Origin: Sulfidibacterium sp964549335
GTDB lineage: Bacteria > Bacteroidota > Bacteroidia > Bacteroidales > F082
Length of the DNA: 64,000 bases
Assembly: GCA_964549335.1 (NCBI GenBank)
Contig: CAZJUQ010000038.1
Span: forward strand, 83,679 to 147,678
Direction of reading: 5' to 3'
Shown here piece after piece: positions 52,917 through 62,099 of the stretch (its first letter is position 1; every line of letters begins with the position of its first letter). A program made the position numbers and the translations under genes. The notes beneath the pieces are model-generated. The model made no database searches, was not told the origin of the DNA, and worked only from the letters and a program-made list of their open reading frames with translations.

Positions 52917-54569
52917 ATGGAAACTGACAACGGCAACAACATGGAAAAAAGACAATTGGGGTTTATGCCCAAACGTAAAACAGCCATTATCAAGGTTATA
53001 GGAGTGGGCGGCGGCGGCTCCAACGCTGTAAATCATATGTTCAAACAAGGTATCGAAGGTGTTGATTTTATTGTTTGCAATACCGATATGCAAGCTCTCG
53101 AATCAAGCCCCGTGCCGGTAAAAGTTCAACTCGGCGACAGCGGACTTGGTGCCGGTGGCGACCCCGAAAAGGCGGCGGCAGCAGCCGAAGAGTCGTTCGA
53201 CAATATAAAATCGGTGCTCGACGAAGATACCGAAATGCTCTTTATTACCGCCGGAATGGGAGGCGGAACGGGTACGGGTGCCGCTCCCGTAATAGCGCGT
53301 TACGCTCACGAACTGGGACTACTTACCGTGGGTATCGTCACTCTCCCTTTCAGATTCGAAGGACGTAAAAAATGGCAACGCGCCGAAAAAGGTATCCAAG
53401 AGATGAGAAAATATATCGATACGCTTTTGATTATAAGCAACGATAAATTGCGCGACTATTACAACGACCTTAGCCTTAGCAATGCTTTCCAAAAAGTTGA
53501 TAACGTCCTTACTACTGCGGCAAAAGGCATCGCCGATATCATTACCGTACCCGGCTATGTTAACGTCGATTTTGAAGATGTTAAAACGGTTATGAAACAG
53601 AGCGGCAAAGCAATTATGGGCTCCGCCGAAGCTTCGGGCAGCGACAGGGCAATTAAAGCCATTGAAGAGGCAATGGCATCGCCGCTTCTTAACGATAACG
53701 ACATAACGGGTGCCAACAAAATTTTGCTCTATATCACCACCGGTAAAAATGATATAACTATCGACGAAATAATGACCATTACAAATTATATTCTCGAACA
53801 ATGCGGCGAAGATGCCGAAATAATCTGGGGACGTAATGTTACTGATAACGATACGGATGTTATTGGCGTTACTATTATAGCCACCGGCTTCGACAACAGC
53901 AACGGAGGTTTCATCGGAACCATCGACCACAAAGTTGCCGAAAATGTAAAACAGACCGTAAAAACCGTTGACAACAAAAATGATATCGCCGTTGAAGAAA
54001 AAACGGAGTCCCCCACACCGGAAAATATTGTAATAAATGAAGAAAACACCGGAATTGAGGAAACCCAATCAGACACAATCATGCAACAAGAGGACGAAAA
54101 CAAAAAAACCGTTCATTATCTCGACGATGACACCGGTGCCATTGAACAAACCGAATTTGAGTTCGACACCTCAAACTCAAACCCCATGGACGACGGCGAC
54201 TCGAAAACAGGAACCGGCGACGACTCGGGAATACAGTTGATAAAAAATAAAAAACCCGAAATAAAAATATCGAACGACAAAGAGATTCAAACCCCGCAAC
54301 TCAACGAAAAAAGAGTGTCGGAATTGAAAGAGACCAATAAAGAGACATCTGACAAACTGAAAAACTTGAGCATGATGAACTCCGACACCTTAAAAAAAAA
54401 TTTTAGAGAGCTTGAAAAAGAACCCGCATACCTGAGAAAAAAAATACAGGTCTCCACTCCAAACTATTCGTCCGACGACGACATTCCGCGGTTAAGCCTC
54501 GGAAAAGACAGTAAAAACAATGCAATATTAAAATCGGATGCAAACTTTATGCACAAAACAATAGATTAA
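52917..54569 (+). CDS. ftsZ: Cell division protein FtsZ
   Basis: Tubulin-like GTPase that forms the Z ring, 550 aa. The GTPase core has GVGGGGSNAVNHM, the tubulin signature GGGTGTG at 115-121 (ITAGMGGGTGTGAAPVIA) and NVDFEDVKTVMKQSGKAIMG. After about residue 335 comes a long acidic/Ser/Thr/Asn linker (to about 500). The C-terminus has EPAYLRKKIQV, resembling the PAYLRR segment of Bacteroidota FtsZ, and ends FMHKTID, like the family's FLHDNVD end. The linker makes it longer than the typical 380-480 aa. Confidence 0.98.
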   Translation: METDNGNNMEKRQLGFMPKRKTAIIKVIGVGGGGSNAVNHMFKQGIEGVDFIVCNTDMQALESSPVPVKVQLGDSGLGAGGDPEKAAAAAEESFDNIKSVLDEDTEMLFITAGMGGGTGTGAAPVIARYAHELGLLTVGIVTLPFRFEGRKKWQRAEKGIQEMRKYIDTLLIISNDKLRDYYNDLSLSNAFQKVDNVLTTAAKGIADIITVPGYVNVDFEDVKTVMKQSGKAIMGSAEASGSDRAIKAIEEAMASPLLNDNDITGANKILLYITTGKNDITIDEIMTITNYILEQCGEDAEIIWGRNVTDNDTDVIGVTIIATGFDNSNGGFIGTIDHKVAENVKQTVKTVDNKNDIAVEEKTESPTPENIVINEENTGIEETQSDTIMQQEDENKKTVHYLDDDTGAIEQTEFEFDTSNSNPMDDGDSKTGTGDDSGIQLIKNKKPEIKISNDKEIQTPQLNEKRVSELKETNKETSDKLKNLSMMNSDTLKKNFRELEKEPAYLRKKIQVSTPNYSSDDDIPRLSLGKDSKNNAILKSDANFMHKTID

Positions 54570-54595
54570 TAAAAAATCTTTTTGTTGTAAGGTTA

Positions 54596-54639
54596 AATAA
54601 AACGGGGAGCGGGTTTTACTACCCGCTCCCCGTTTTATT
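54596..54639. terminator. Perfect 18-bp hairpin terminator after ftsZ
   Basis: AATAAAACGGGGAGCGGG (54596-54613) pairs perfectly with CCCGCTCCCCGTTTTATT (54622-54639) across an 8-nt loop. The stem is GC-rich at its top and ends in TTTT. It lies 27 bp past ftsZ and closes the dcw transcript before the uvrB promoter. Confidence 0.85.
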
Positions 54640-54675
54640 ACTGTGCCGGCAAATTCTATGAAACCGTTCACTATA

Positions 54676-54703
54676 TTGCCTTACCATAATTTATGTAGCT
54701 TTG
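54676..54703 (+). promoter_or_regulatory. uvrB promoter
   Basis: ATTG (54675-54678) and TAGCTTTG (54696-54703) are 17 bp apart and match the Bacteroidota consensus; the ATG is 36 bp downstream. Confidence 0.75.
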
Positions 54704-54738
54704 CACACATAAGAAAATTTTAACCGGTATTTCGAGTA

Positions 54739-56760
54739 ATGGAGTTTAAGCTTACATCCGATTTCAAACCCACGGGCGACCAACCGGAAGCCATAAAACA
54801 GCTTGTCGAAGGTTTAAAGCGTGGCGACAAAGCCCAGGTATTGCTCGGGGTTACCGGTTCGGGAAAAACCTTTACCATTGCCAATGTCATTGCACATTTA
54901 AACCGGCCGACACTGGTGTTAAGTCATAACAAAACTTTGGCGGCACAGCTTTACGGCGAGTTTAAACAGTTTTTTCCCGACAATGCCGTGGAATATTTTG
55001 TCTCCTATTACGATTATTATCAACCCGAAGCATATATTCCCGTTACAAATACATACATCGAAAAAGATTTGTCGATAAACGAAGAGATTGAAAAACTCCG
55101 TTTGAGCGCCACTTCCTCCTTGCTTTCGGGACGCCGCGATATAATTGTGGTTTCGTCGGTTTCGTGCATTTACGGTATTGGAAATCCCGAAGACTTTAAC
55201 AACAATATTGTACATCTTTCCAGAGGACAACTGGTTAGCCGTAATAAATTTTTACGCGATTTGGTAAATGCTCTCTATTCGCGTAACGACATAGAGCTGA
55301 AGCGGGGTACATTCAGGGTAAAGGGCGATACGGTGGACGTGTTTCCCGCTTATGCCGATACCGCTTTCAGAATAGTATTCTGGGGCGACGAAATTGACAC
55401 TTTGGAAACACTTGACCCCGTGGCAGGGAAACGCATTTCGGCACAGGAAGAGATTACAATTTATCCGGCAAACATTTTCGTCACTTCTCAAAATAAAATG
55501 AAATCGGCATTAATGGAAATACAGCTCGATATGCAGGCACAGGTCAATTATTTCAACGAAATAGGAAAACATCTTGAAGCGAAAAGGCTGGAAGAGCGCG
55601 TAACTTATGATGTCGAAATGTTGCGCGAATTGGGCTATTGTTCCGGCATAGAAAATTATTCGAGATATTTCGACGGAAGAAAACCGGGTTCAAGACCCTT
55701 TTGCCTGTTAGACTATTTCCCCGACGATTACATTACCGTAATCGACGAAAGCCATGTGACGGTGCCGCAAATAAGGGCTATGTACGGAGGTGACCGTTCG
55801 CGGAAGCAAAATCTTGTGGAATACGGTTTCAGATTACCCTCGGCTATGGATAACCGCCCATTGAAATTCGACGAATTTGAACAACTTACAAATCAGGTGA
55901 TTTACGTCAGCGCCACCCCCGCCGATTACGAATTACAACAGACCGGCGGGGTTATTGTGGAACAGATAATCCGTCCCACCGGACTCCTCGAACCCTTGAT
56001 TGAGGTGCGTCCCGCTACAAATCAAATTGATGATTTGCTCGACGAAATCGACAAAACCGTAAAAAACGGACAACGAATCCTTGTGACAACACTTACCAAA
56101 AGAATGGCTGAAGAGCTTACCAAATATTTGTTGAAACTCGATGTAAATACCCGCTATATCCATTCGGGAGTTGATACTCTTGACAGAATAGAGATAATGC
56201 GCGATTTGCGCCTCGGAAAATTCGACGTCCTTGTTGGCGTAAATCTTTTGCGCGAAGGACTCGACCTTCCCGAAGTCGCTCTTGTGGCAATTCTCGATGC
56301 CGACAAAGAGGGATTTTTGCGCTCCGAAAGATCGTTGACCCAAACCGCAGGCAGAGCCGCACGAAACATAAACAGCAAAGTTATTTTTTATGCCGACAAA
56401 ATTACCGATTCGATGCAGCGTACAATCGACGAAACAAACCGCCGACGCGAAAAACAGTTGAAATATAATCTGGAACACGGAATAACGCCAAAACCTATTA
56501 TTAAATCAACGGAATCGATAATGGAACAAACTTCTGTTGCCGATGTCAAAAACAGCGAACCCAAACCCTATGTGGAAAAAGAGAATGGTTGGTTAGCCGC
56601 CGAACCCGTTATTCAATATTTGTCGCGTCAGCAAATTGTTAAAATGATAGAGAAAAACAAAAAAGATATGCAAGCCGCCGTAAAAAAACTCGACTTTATT
56701 GAAGCTGCACGCTTGCGCGACGAAAACAAAGAACTGGAAAAATTATTATCGGAAAAATAA
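54739..56760 (+). CDS. uvrB: Excinuclease ABC subunit B
   Basis: Damage-verification helicase of nucleotide excision repair, 673 aa. Walker A is LLGVTGSGKTFTIANV (37-44 core). The beta-hairpin region reads YFVSYYDYYQPEAYIP, Walker B lies in TVIDESHVTVPQIR, and the helicase motifs include LVGVNLLREGLDLPEVALV and QTAGRAARN. The C-terminal UVR motif (about 633-671) is QAAVKKLDFIEAARLRDENK, which binds UvrC. It has its own promoter. Confidence 0.99.
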   Translation: MEFKLTSDFKPTGDQPEAIKQLVEGLKRGDKAQVLLGVTGSGKTFTIANVIAHLNRPTLVLSHNKTLAAQLYGEFKQFFPDNAVEYFVSYYDYYQPEAYIPVTNTYIEKDLSINEEIEKLRLSATSSLLSGRRDIIVVSSVSCIYGIGNPEDFNNNIVHLSRGQLVSRNKFLRDLVNALYSRNDIELKRGTFRVKGDTVDVFPAYADTAFRIVFWGDEIDTLETLDPVAGKRISAQEEITIYPANIFVTSQNKMKSALMEIQLDMQAQVNYFNEIGKHLEAKRLEERVTYDVEMLRELGYCSGIENYSRYFDGRKPGSRPFCLLDYFPDDYITVIDESHVTVPQIRAMYGGDRSRKQNLVEYGFRLPSAMDNRPLKFDEFEQLTNQVIYVSATPADYELQQTGGVIVEQIIRPTGLLEPLIEVRPATNQIDDLLDEIDKTVKNGQRILVTTLTKRMAEELTKYLLKLDVNTRYIHSGVDTLDRIEIMRDLRLGKFDVLVGVNLLREGLDLPEVALVAILDADKEGFLRSERSLTQTAGRAARNINSKVIFYADKITDSMQRTIDETNRRREKQLKYNLEHGITPKPIIKSTESIMEQTSVADVKNSEPKPYVEKENGWLAAEPVIQYLSRQQIVKMIEKNKKDMQAAVKKLDFIEAARLRDENKELEKLLSEK

Positions 56761-56767
56761 CGGAAAT

Positions 56768-58162
56768 ATGCAATACGAAATAATTCCCACCGAACGTAAA
56801 GCCTTGAAAATAAATCTTGACACCGATTTATACGGAAGTTTCGCCGAGATAGGAGGCGGACAAGAGGTAGCCCGCCACTTTTTTCTCGCAGGAGGCGCCT
56901 CGGGAACAGTGGCAAAAACAATCTCGGCATACGACAAAAGTTTTAGCGATTACAATTACAATGATAACAAACCCGGAAGGTATGTTTCGGAAGACAGGTT
57001 GCAAAAAATGCTCAACCACGAATATTCACAAACGGTAAAGTTGTTGCGCGACAAACATCCCCGCACCCGGTTTTTCGCTTTTGCCGATACCGTGGAGGTT
57101 CTTAACTATGCCAAAACAAACTACAGCCACGGTTGGATGGGAATTAAATTTCAACACAGTACCGGCGGCAAACCTAACACCGTGGTAATACATGTAAAAC
57201 TTCTCGAAAACGAAGCAAAGTTGCAACAGGCAACCCTCGGCGTACTCGGTGTTAACCTGCTTTATGCCTGCGTTTACTACCCGCACGAACCGTTGACATT
57301 CCTCAAATCGTTGACCGATAACCTCTCGTTAGACCGTTTCAGAATTACAATGATAAACATGTCGGGTCCCGACCTCGATTATGTTGACAACAGGTTACTC
57401 GCCGTGCAGTTGGTAAAGTTGGGTATATCGCGCGCCATGATGTTCGATAAAAACGGTAACGTGCGTCAACCTTCGGATATGCTTTACAAAAAAAACGTTT
57501 TGGCTTTGAGGGGGAGCTTTCGTCCCGTAACTTATGTTACCAAAGATATTTTGCGAAGCAGTATTGAACTTTTTCAAAAAGACGAAGACTACCGCGAAGA
57601 CAATACACTGTCGTTTTGCGAGTTATCTTTGAACAACCTTTTGTCGGAAGGACAACTCGACGAACGCGATTTTTTGGAACGTGTCGATATGCTCAATTTG
57701 ATAGGACAAAACGTGATGGTCTCCGATATCCGCGAATATTACAGGCTGGTGGAGTTTTTCGGCCAGTTTAAACTGAAAAAACTGAGAATAGTTATCGGTG
57801 TGCCTACCCTCGAAAAAGTCTTTCACAAAAAATATTACAACCATCTTAAAGGCGGCATTTTGGAAGCCGTGGGCAAAATGTTTCCCCTGAATACCAAACT
57901 GTATATATATCCGGCAGTACACGAAAACGGCACGGTTGTTACAGCTAAATCGCTGAAAATCGACGACGATTTAAAGTCGCTTTATCAATATTTGCAAGAA
58001 AACAAATTTATTCTCGATCTGCAAAGCAACATACCAGTGCAATTACATATAACATCCGGCAAAGTGCTCCAAATGATAAAATCGGGGGACGAAATGTGGG
58101 AAAAATATGTGCCAATGGTTATTGCCGCAATTATTAAAGAAAAAAAACTGTTTTCGAAATAA
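56768..58162 (+). CDS. Conserved protein of unknown function, Bacteroidota-type
   Basis: 464-aa cytosolic-looking protein beginning 7 bp after uvrB at the ATG at 56768 (MQYEIIPTERKALKIN). The upstream extension inside uvrB is not used. Conserved-looking parts are GSFAEIGGGQEVARHFFLAG, ASGTVAKTISAYDKSFSDY and ALRGSFRPVTYVTKD. I recall homologues often carrying labels such as nicotinate-nucleotide adenylyltransferase or TonB-dependent receptor. It has neither an HxGH nucleotidylyltransferase motif nor a signal peptide or barrel, so neither label is supported. The tight spacing to uvrB suggests co-transcription. Function unknown. Confidence 0.75.
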   Translation: MQYEIIPTERKALKINLDTDLYGSFAEIGGGQEVARHFFLAGGASGTVAKTISAYDKSFSDYNYNDNKPGRYVSEDRLQKMLNHEYSQTVKLLRDKHPRTRFFAFADTVEVLNYAKTNYSHGWMGIKFQHSTGGKPNTVVIHVKLLENEAKLQQATLGVLGVNLLYACVYYPHEPLTFLKSLTDNLSLDRFRITMINMSGPDLDYVDNRLLAVQLVKLGISRAMMFDKNGNVRQPSDMLYKKNVLALRGSFRPVTYVTKDILRSSIELFQKDEDYREDNTLSFCELSLNNLLSEGQLDERDFLERVDMLNLIGQNVMVSDIREYYRLVEFFGQFKLKKLRIVIGVPTLEKVFHKKYYNHLKGGILEAVGKMFPLNTKLYIYPAVHENGTVVTAKSLKIDDDLKSLYQYLQENKFILDLQSNIPVQLHITSGKVLQMIKSGDEMWEKYVPMVIAAIIKEKKLFSK

Positions 58163-58373
58163 CGGGGTATCCTGAACTATATTTATTTTAATATGCAACG
58201 GGGAAACAAACCGGCAAACATTAAAAAAAGCCAATAACATCCTGCCACACTCTCTTTTTACTGTTCAAAACCGACAGCACATTTCAGTTTTTGACAAAGG
58301 GAAAACCGCCATTCCTCCACAACACCCTTTACCCATTCTCTTTGCTACAATGTTACTTTCCGAAAAAAATTCA

Positions 58374-59063
58374 TCAATTTATGATATTACCGCTGCAATT
58401 TTTGTCTTGTCCCGGATTGCAATTCCATAAGGCTATGGTGGATGCCGTAAAAAAAACAACCAACATTAAGTTTAAGTATCCCCCGCTAATCACAATCCAA
58501 ATGCCGCCCGACAAGCTCTTGCTTATCAAGCCCTTGAACAAAAATGGAAGCAATGGAAAGAAAAGAATAATCCAACGCGGATAAAAGGTTTTCTTTTTCC
58601 AAACCTGTCTTATAAATACAAACGACAATAGTGCAAAAAGAGGATAGATTAATAATCTTATTGTATGATTAACATTTGATGCGAGTGCTGTTGCCGTTTC
58701 AATGTCAAGTTGATTTTGCAGCGCCACTTTTGCCGTTGCGGCAATGGCAATATAAGCGCTGTGAACAATTCCGTAACCAATCAATATAAAGACAAAAGAG
58801 ACTGCAACAATATTCCTCGCCGTTTTTGATGAGGGTAAAAAAGCATAAAAAACCTGTCCCGTGCCAATAAGGTAAAACCAGGTGGAAAGGAGTGCCAGAA
58901 TGCCATTAGCCATAATTCTATAATCCGAGGCATTGGCCATGTTTAATTTTAAATTTGTACCGGCCGAATCATAATAAAACAGCATATCTCCCGCAAATAA
59001 CATAAGTGCGCCCACTATTCCCGAGAATCCCAGAATCCGCAACCGGAACTTATCAATACTCAT
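58374..59063 (-). CDS. Small integral membrane protein of unknown function
   Basis: 229 aa with about six or seven hydrophobic segments. It begins MSIDKFRLRILGFSGIVGAL. A short lumenal stretch (YYDSAGTNLKLNMANASDY) is followed by helices such as ILALLSTWFYLIGTGQVFYA and IAVSFVFILIGYGIVH-like segments. It resembles DUF6796-type proteins by my recollection only. It converges with the 464-aa gene and lies downstream of the RSH gene with a 300-bp gap. No catalytic motif was seen. Confidence 0.6.
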   Translation of the reverse strand: MSIDKFRLRILGFSGIVGALMLFAGDMLFYYDSAGTNLKLNMANASDYRIMANGILALLSTWFYLIGTGQVFYAFLPSSKTARNIVAVSFVFILIGYGIVHSAYIAIAATAKVALQNQLDIETATALASNVNHTIRLLIYPLFALLSFVFIRQVWKKKTFYPRWIILFFPLLPFLFKGLISKSLSGGIWIVISGGYLNLMLVVFFTASTIALWNCNPGQDKNCSGNIIN

Positions 59064-59363
59064 AACGATATTTTTTTATTAACTCATTAGCGTTTCGAAC
59101 AATTAAATAGAGTAAAAAAGAGGGCTTGAATTTAAACAACTCTTTTATCTTTATACTTCTCCTCCTGCAAAAAAATACTCTCTCATTACAAAAGTAACAA
59201 TGTTTTTTCTCATTATTTCAAAACCGTATCGAAATATTTACACCATGCAGGTAACGGATTTCATCAGGCAACAAGCTGTTTTGAATCATGAATTGACAAT
59301 TAAAAACCACATGAAAATCAACAGTAAGTTATCAGAATATACATTGCACGGAGACTATCGAAA
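59064..59363. other. Intergenic region between RSH and membrane protein genes
   Basis: AT-rich, 300 bp. A -7-like TACTTTTG occurs on the minus strand near 59190 but its -33 partner is about 22 bp away, too far. No hairpin, RNA gene or convincing open frame. Confidence 0.4.
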
Positions 59364-61616
59364 TTATATCCTTTCTATTTTCTCAATTCTCGAAATCTTT
59401 TTAACCGCTTTAATTTTCTTTAACTCCGACTTCAGGGTTTCCGACTTTTTCTTGCTGCTAATATAAAAAGTTATATCTATCTCGGTAAATCCGTTTGACG
59501 TATTTGCTTCGAACGACCGTATTTGGAGTTGGAATTTTTCGTACAGCACGGTAGAAATATCCATTAACAACGAGGGCGAGTATTCCGCTTCTATTTTGTA
59601 TCCGAAAAGGAAATTTACGTTTTCGTTTTCACCCCACTTTACCTTTATTATGTTTTTTCCGTATTTCGACATCAGCATATGAGCCCGCCGGCAATCTATC
59701 CGGTGTATCTGTATCGGTTGTCCGGGTATCCATATCCCTATAACATCGTCGCCGGGAACGGGATTACAACATTTGGCAACAGTGTGGTCCAGTTTGTTTA
59801 GGTCACCTTTATACGAGTTTATTGTCTCTTGCGAAGTGGTATTTATTTTCGGGCTTTCAGGCTTTATTTCAATGTTCGACGATTTTCCCGGTATTATCGA
59901 ATTTTTAAATTTGCTGTACCAACTCGATTTTGTACCGTTGTAATTTTTATGTGCCAGTGCCGTTTTTATTGCTTTGGCATCAATTTTTCCCGTAGCAATA
60001 AAATAATAGAGGTCAACTTTCCCGTTGTATTTGAAGTACGAAATAAGTTCGTTTAATATCTGTTTTGAATAGTCGGTTTTGAGTTTTTTTAATATCTCGC
60101 GAAGTTTTTCTTCCCCCTCCTTATGGTATTTTTTCCTTTTGTTCCGTATATAATCTTCAATTCTCTTTTTTGCAAATTTCGTGGTAACATATTCGAACCA
60201 TTCTTCCGAAGGCTCTGTTGTACTTCCCGTTATAATCTTTACTTTATCGCCCGATTGCAAAACATGATGCGGTTTTTTAAGTTCGCGGTTTACACTTCCC
60301 GCCAAACAATGATTCCCCAGGTCGCTGTGAATACTGTACGCAAAGTCAAGAACGGTTGCCCCCTCGGGAAGTATTTTCTGTTCGCCTTTGGGAGTTACTA
60401 TCACTATTTCGTCCGACAAAAAATCTTCCACAAATGCCTCTATCATATCGTCGGCATTATCGTTGTCGTTAAAAACAAACTCTTTCAACCTGTTTAACCA
60501 AACGTTTATACTGTGGTCTTTGTCCTCCAAATCCTTATATTTCCACAATGCGGCCACACCCCTTGTGGCAACGTCCTGCATATATTTCGTCCGTATATGT
60601 ACCTCTTGCCATTTTCCCCCGGGACCCAAAAATGTTGCATGGATTGCCTTGTAACCGTTATATTTGGGCGAAGCTATAAAATCGTGTAAGCGTTGGGTGT
60701 CCGACTTGTATATCTTGCTCACTTCGGCATATACCTGCCAGCAGGCATTGGCATCTTCCAAACCGTTATTATCTATTATTATGTCTATTGAAAATGTGTT
60801 TTCAACCTCGTCCAAATCCAACGAAACCTTTTGTCTCTTTACCTTTTCCCAAATGGTTTTTATCGACTTTTCGTTTATTATGATTTCATTTTTCGGAAAA
60901 ATCTTGTCAAGAGGCTTTCTAATGGGCTCTATAAACTCTTTGACGTAAATGTCCCTTTCGCTTTTCAATTCCGACAGCCTCTCTTTTATATTTTTATAAA
61001 TCGACCAATTGGTATATTTAAACGACAGGTCTTCAAGTTCGTTTTTAATATTGTATAAACCCAGCTTGTTGGCAAGTTTTATGTACAGCACCAGATTTTC
61101 CGAGGCGTTTCTCAATTGTTGTTCGGGTTTCATTGCGTCCAGCGTCCTCATGTTGTGGAGACGGTCGGCAAGTTTTATTAATATTACCCTGAAGTCGTCC
61201 GAAAGAGTTAAAACTATCTTTTTATGAGTTTCCGTTTGCGGTGTCGACGACCCCTCTATCTTATCTATTTTCGTCAAGCCGTCAACAATTTTTGCCACCT
61301 TAGGGCCGAATGAGTTTTCAATGTCGGTTATTGTAAAGTCGGTATCCTCGGCAACGTCGTGAAGCAGTGCCGCTATTATGGAGGTTCGTCCCAGCCCCAG
61401 TTCCCCCGCAACAATTGTCGCAACTTCCAACGGATGAATAATAAACGGCTCCCCCGATTTGCGTCTCTCGTTTTTATGCAAATCGGCGGCAAGGCGGAAC
61501 GCCTTTCTTACCTCCCAGCGGTCTTTGGTGGTTTGATTGGTATCCCACACCTCAAGCAACCTGCGATAACGCGCAAGTATGTCAAGTCTTTCTTGTTCCG
61601 CTTTTGAGATCCCCAT
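59364..61616 (-). CDS. RelA/SpoT-family protein, hydrolase intact, synthetase apparently degenerate
   Basis: Long RSH protein, 750 aa from ATG 61616. HD hydrolase about 40-200: R..SGEPFIIHP with His61, HDVAEDTD with His86, Asp87, Glu90, Asp91, and KLADRLHNMRTL with Asp151 and Asn155, all hydrolase residues kept. The synthetase region (about 240-360) keeps SPKYNGYKAIHA and EVHIRT, but the usual RPK-x-YSIYRK motif is replaced by NEKSIKTIWEK. The YDL-x-A-x-R stretch reads ENTFSID, so the catalytic Asp is Asn and the Arg is Asp. TGS about 400-465, zinc-finger-like CC about 616-642 and an ACT domain about 670-750 follow. The start is placed at ATG 61616, not the in-frame TTG at 61640, because that TTG overlaps the promoter. 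Confidence 0.9.
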   Translation of the reverse strand: MGISKAEQERLDILARYRRLLEVWDTNQTTKDRWEVRKAFRLAADLHKNERRKSGEPFIIHPLEVATIVAGELGLGRTSIIAALLHDVAEDTDFTITDIENSFGPKVAKIVDGLTKIDKIEGSSTPQTETHKKIVLTLSDDFRVILIKLADRLHNMRTLDAMKPEQQLRNASENLVLYIKLANKLGLYNIKNELEDLSFKYTNWSIYKNIKERLSELKSERDIYVKEFIEPIRKPLDKIFPKNEIIINEKSIKTIWEKVKRQKVSLDLDEVENTFSIDIIIDNNGLEDANACWQVYAEVSKIYKSDTQRLHDFIASPKYNGYKAIHATFLGPGGKWQEVHIRTKYMQDVATRGVAALWKYKDLEDKDHSINVWLNRLKEFVFNDNDNADDMIEAFVEDFLSDEIVIVTPKGEQKILPEGATVLDFAYSIHSDLGNHCLAGSVNRELKKPHHVLQSGDKVKIITGSTTEPSEEWFEYVTTKFAKKRIEDYIRNKRKKYHKEGEEKLREILKKLKTDYSKQILNELISYFKYNGKVDLYYFIATGKIDAKAIKTALAHKNYNGTKSSWYSKFKNSIIPGKSSNIEIKPESPKINTTSQETINSYKGDLNKLDHTVAKCCNPVPGDDVIGIWIPGQPIQIHRIDCRRAHMLMSKYGKNIIKVKWGENENVNFLFGYKIEAEYSPSLLMDISTVLYEKFQLQIRSFEANTSNGFTEIDITFYISSKKKSETLKSELKKIKAVKKISRIEKIERI

Positions 61617-61637
61617 GGCACTGTTGTTCGAAACTTG

Positions 61638-61665
61638 CAAAACTATATAAAAAAAGTCGTAACAA
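61638..61665 (-). promoter_or_regulatory. Promoter of the RSH gene
   Basis: Read on the minus strand, TTG (61665-61663) and TAGTTTTG (61645-61638) are 17 bp apart and match the Bacteroidota consensus. The ATG at 61616 is about 20 bp downstream, which favours that start. Confidence 0.7.
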
Positions 61666-62099
61666 TCCTATGAATACGGCTCTTTTATCAATAAAAAATC
61701 AAATTCTTCTTATAATTACCCTCCGGTTTCAAAAAAACATTTTCCGCCGGCATACCCTAACGGTACAACAAACTGCATTTCAACCCCATAACATGCCCAC
61801 GTTCAACATGCCCTTTCTTAAACACAAACAAAATTTAAAAGCGGATATTTTTTCTGCATTGGGCGGCTTACGGGCTGTCCGCTTATAGTCCTCGGCGCAA
61901 GCGTTATTCAGCCAAGGCGTTTTCAGGGGCTTCCTCACGTCAGCCCTGCCTCCGCCGGCTTCATTAACGCTTCCGCCTGCGGGCTGCCGCTCCCATCCCT
62001 GCCGCATCACACCCCGCAGAGCCAACCTTTATTAAAAACCTTAATAGAGAATTTATTCAAAACAGACCCCGTTCGTTTACATTTATCAAAACCAGGCAA
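61666..62099. other. Intergenic region between menA and RSH
   Basis: About 430 bp. Apart from the GC-rich element at 61859-62024 it is AT-rich with no convincing frame, RNA gene or simple terminator. An open frame crossing the element on the minus strand has an unnatural composition and is not taken as a gene. Confidence 0.5.
61859..62024. repeat. GC-rich structured repeat element
   Basis: A GC-rich block of about 165 bp in otherwise AT-rich spacer. The ends carry related sequences, GGGCTGTCCGCT (61873-61884) and GGGCTGCCGCT (61981-61991), followed by CCATCCCTGCCGC. Inside lie nested inverted repeats: AAGCGTTA (61899-61906) with TAACGCTT (61965-61972), and CAGGGGCT (61924-61931) with AGCCCTG (61942-61948), one bulge. 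The sequence resembles a dispersed intergenic repeat of Bacteroidota genomes of the type GGGCTGTCCGCT...CCATCCCT that I recall; its function is unknown. Confidence 0.65.

Noticed and set aside
59200..59466. 88-codon plus-strand frame overlapping the end of the RSH gene
   Set aside because: Overlaps the conserved ACT-domain end on the other strand, low-complexity hydrophobic translation.
61780..62025. 81-codon minus-strand frame across the GC-rich element
   Set aside because: The translation (repeated Gly/Arg/Ala) comes from the structured repeat; no homologue or start context is recognisable.
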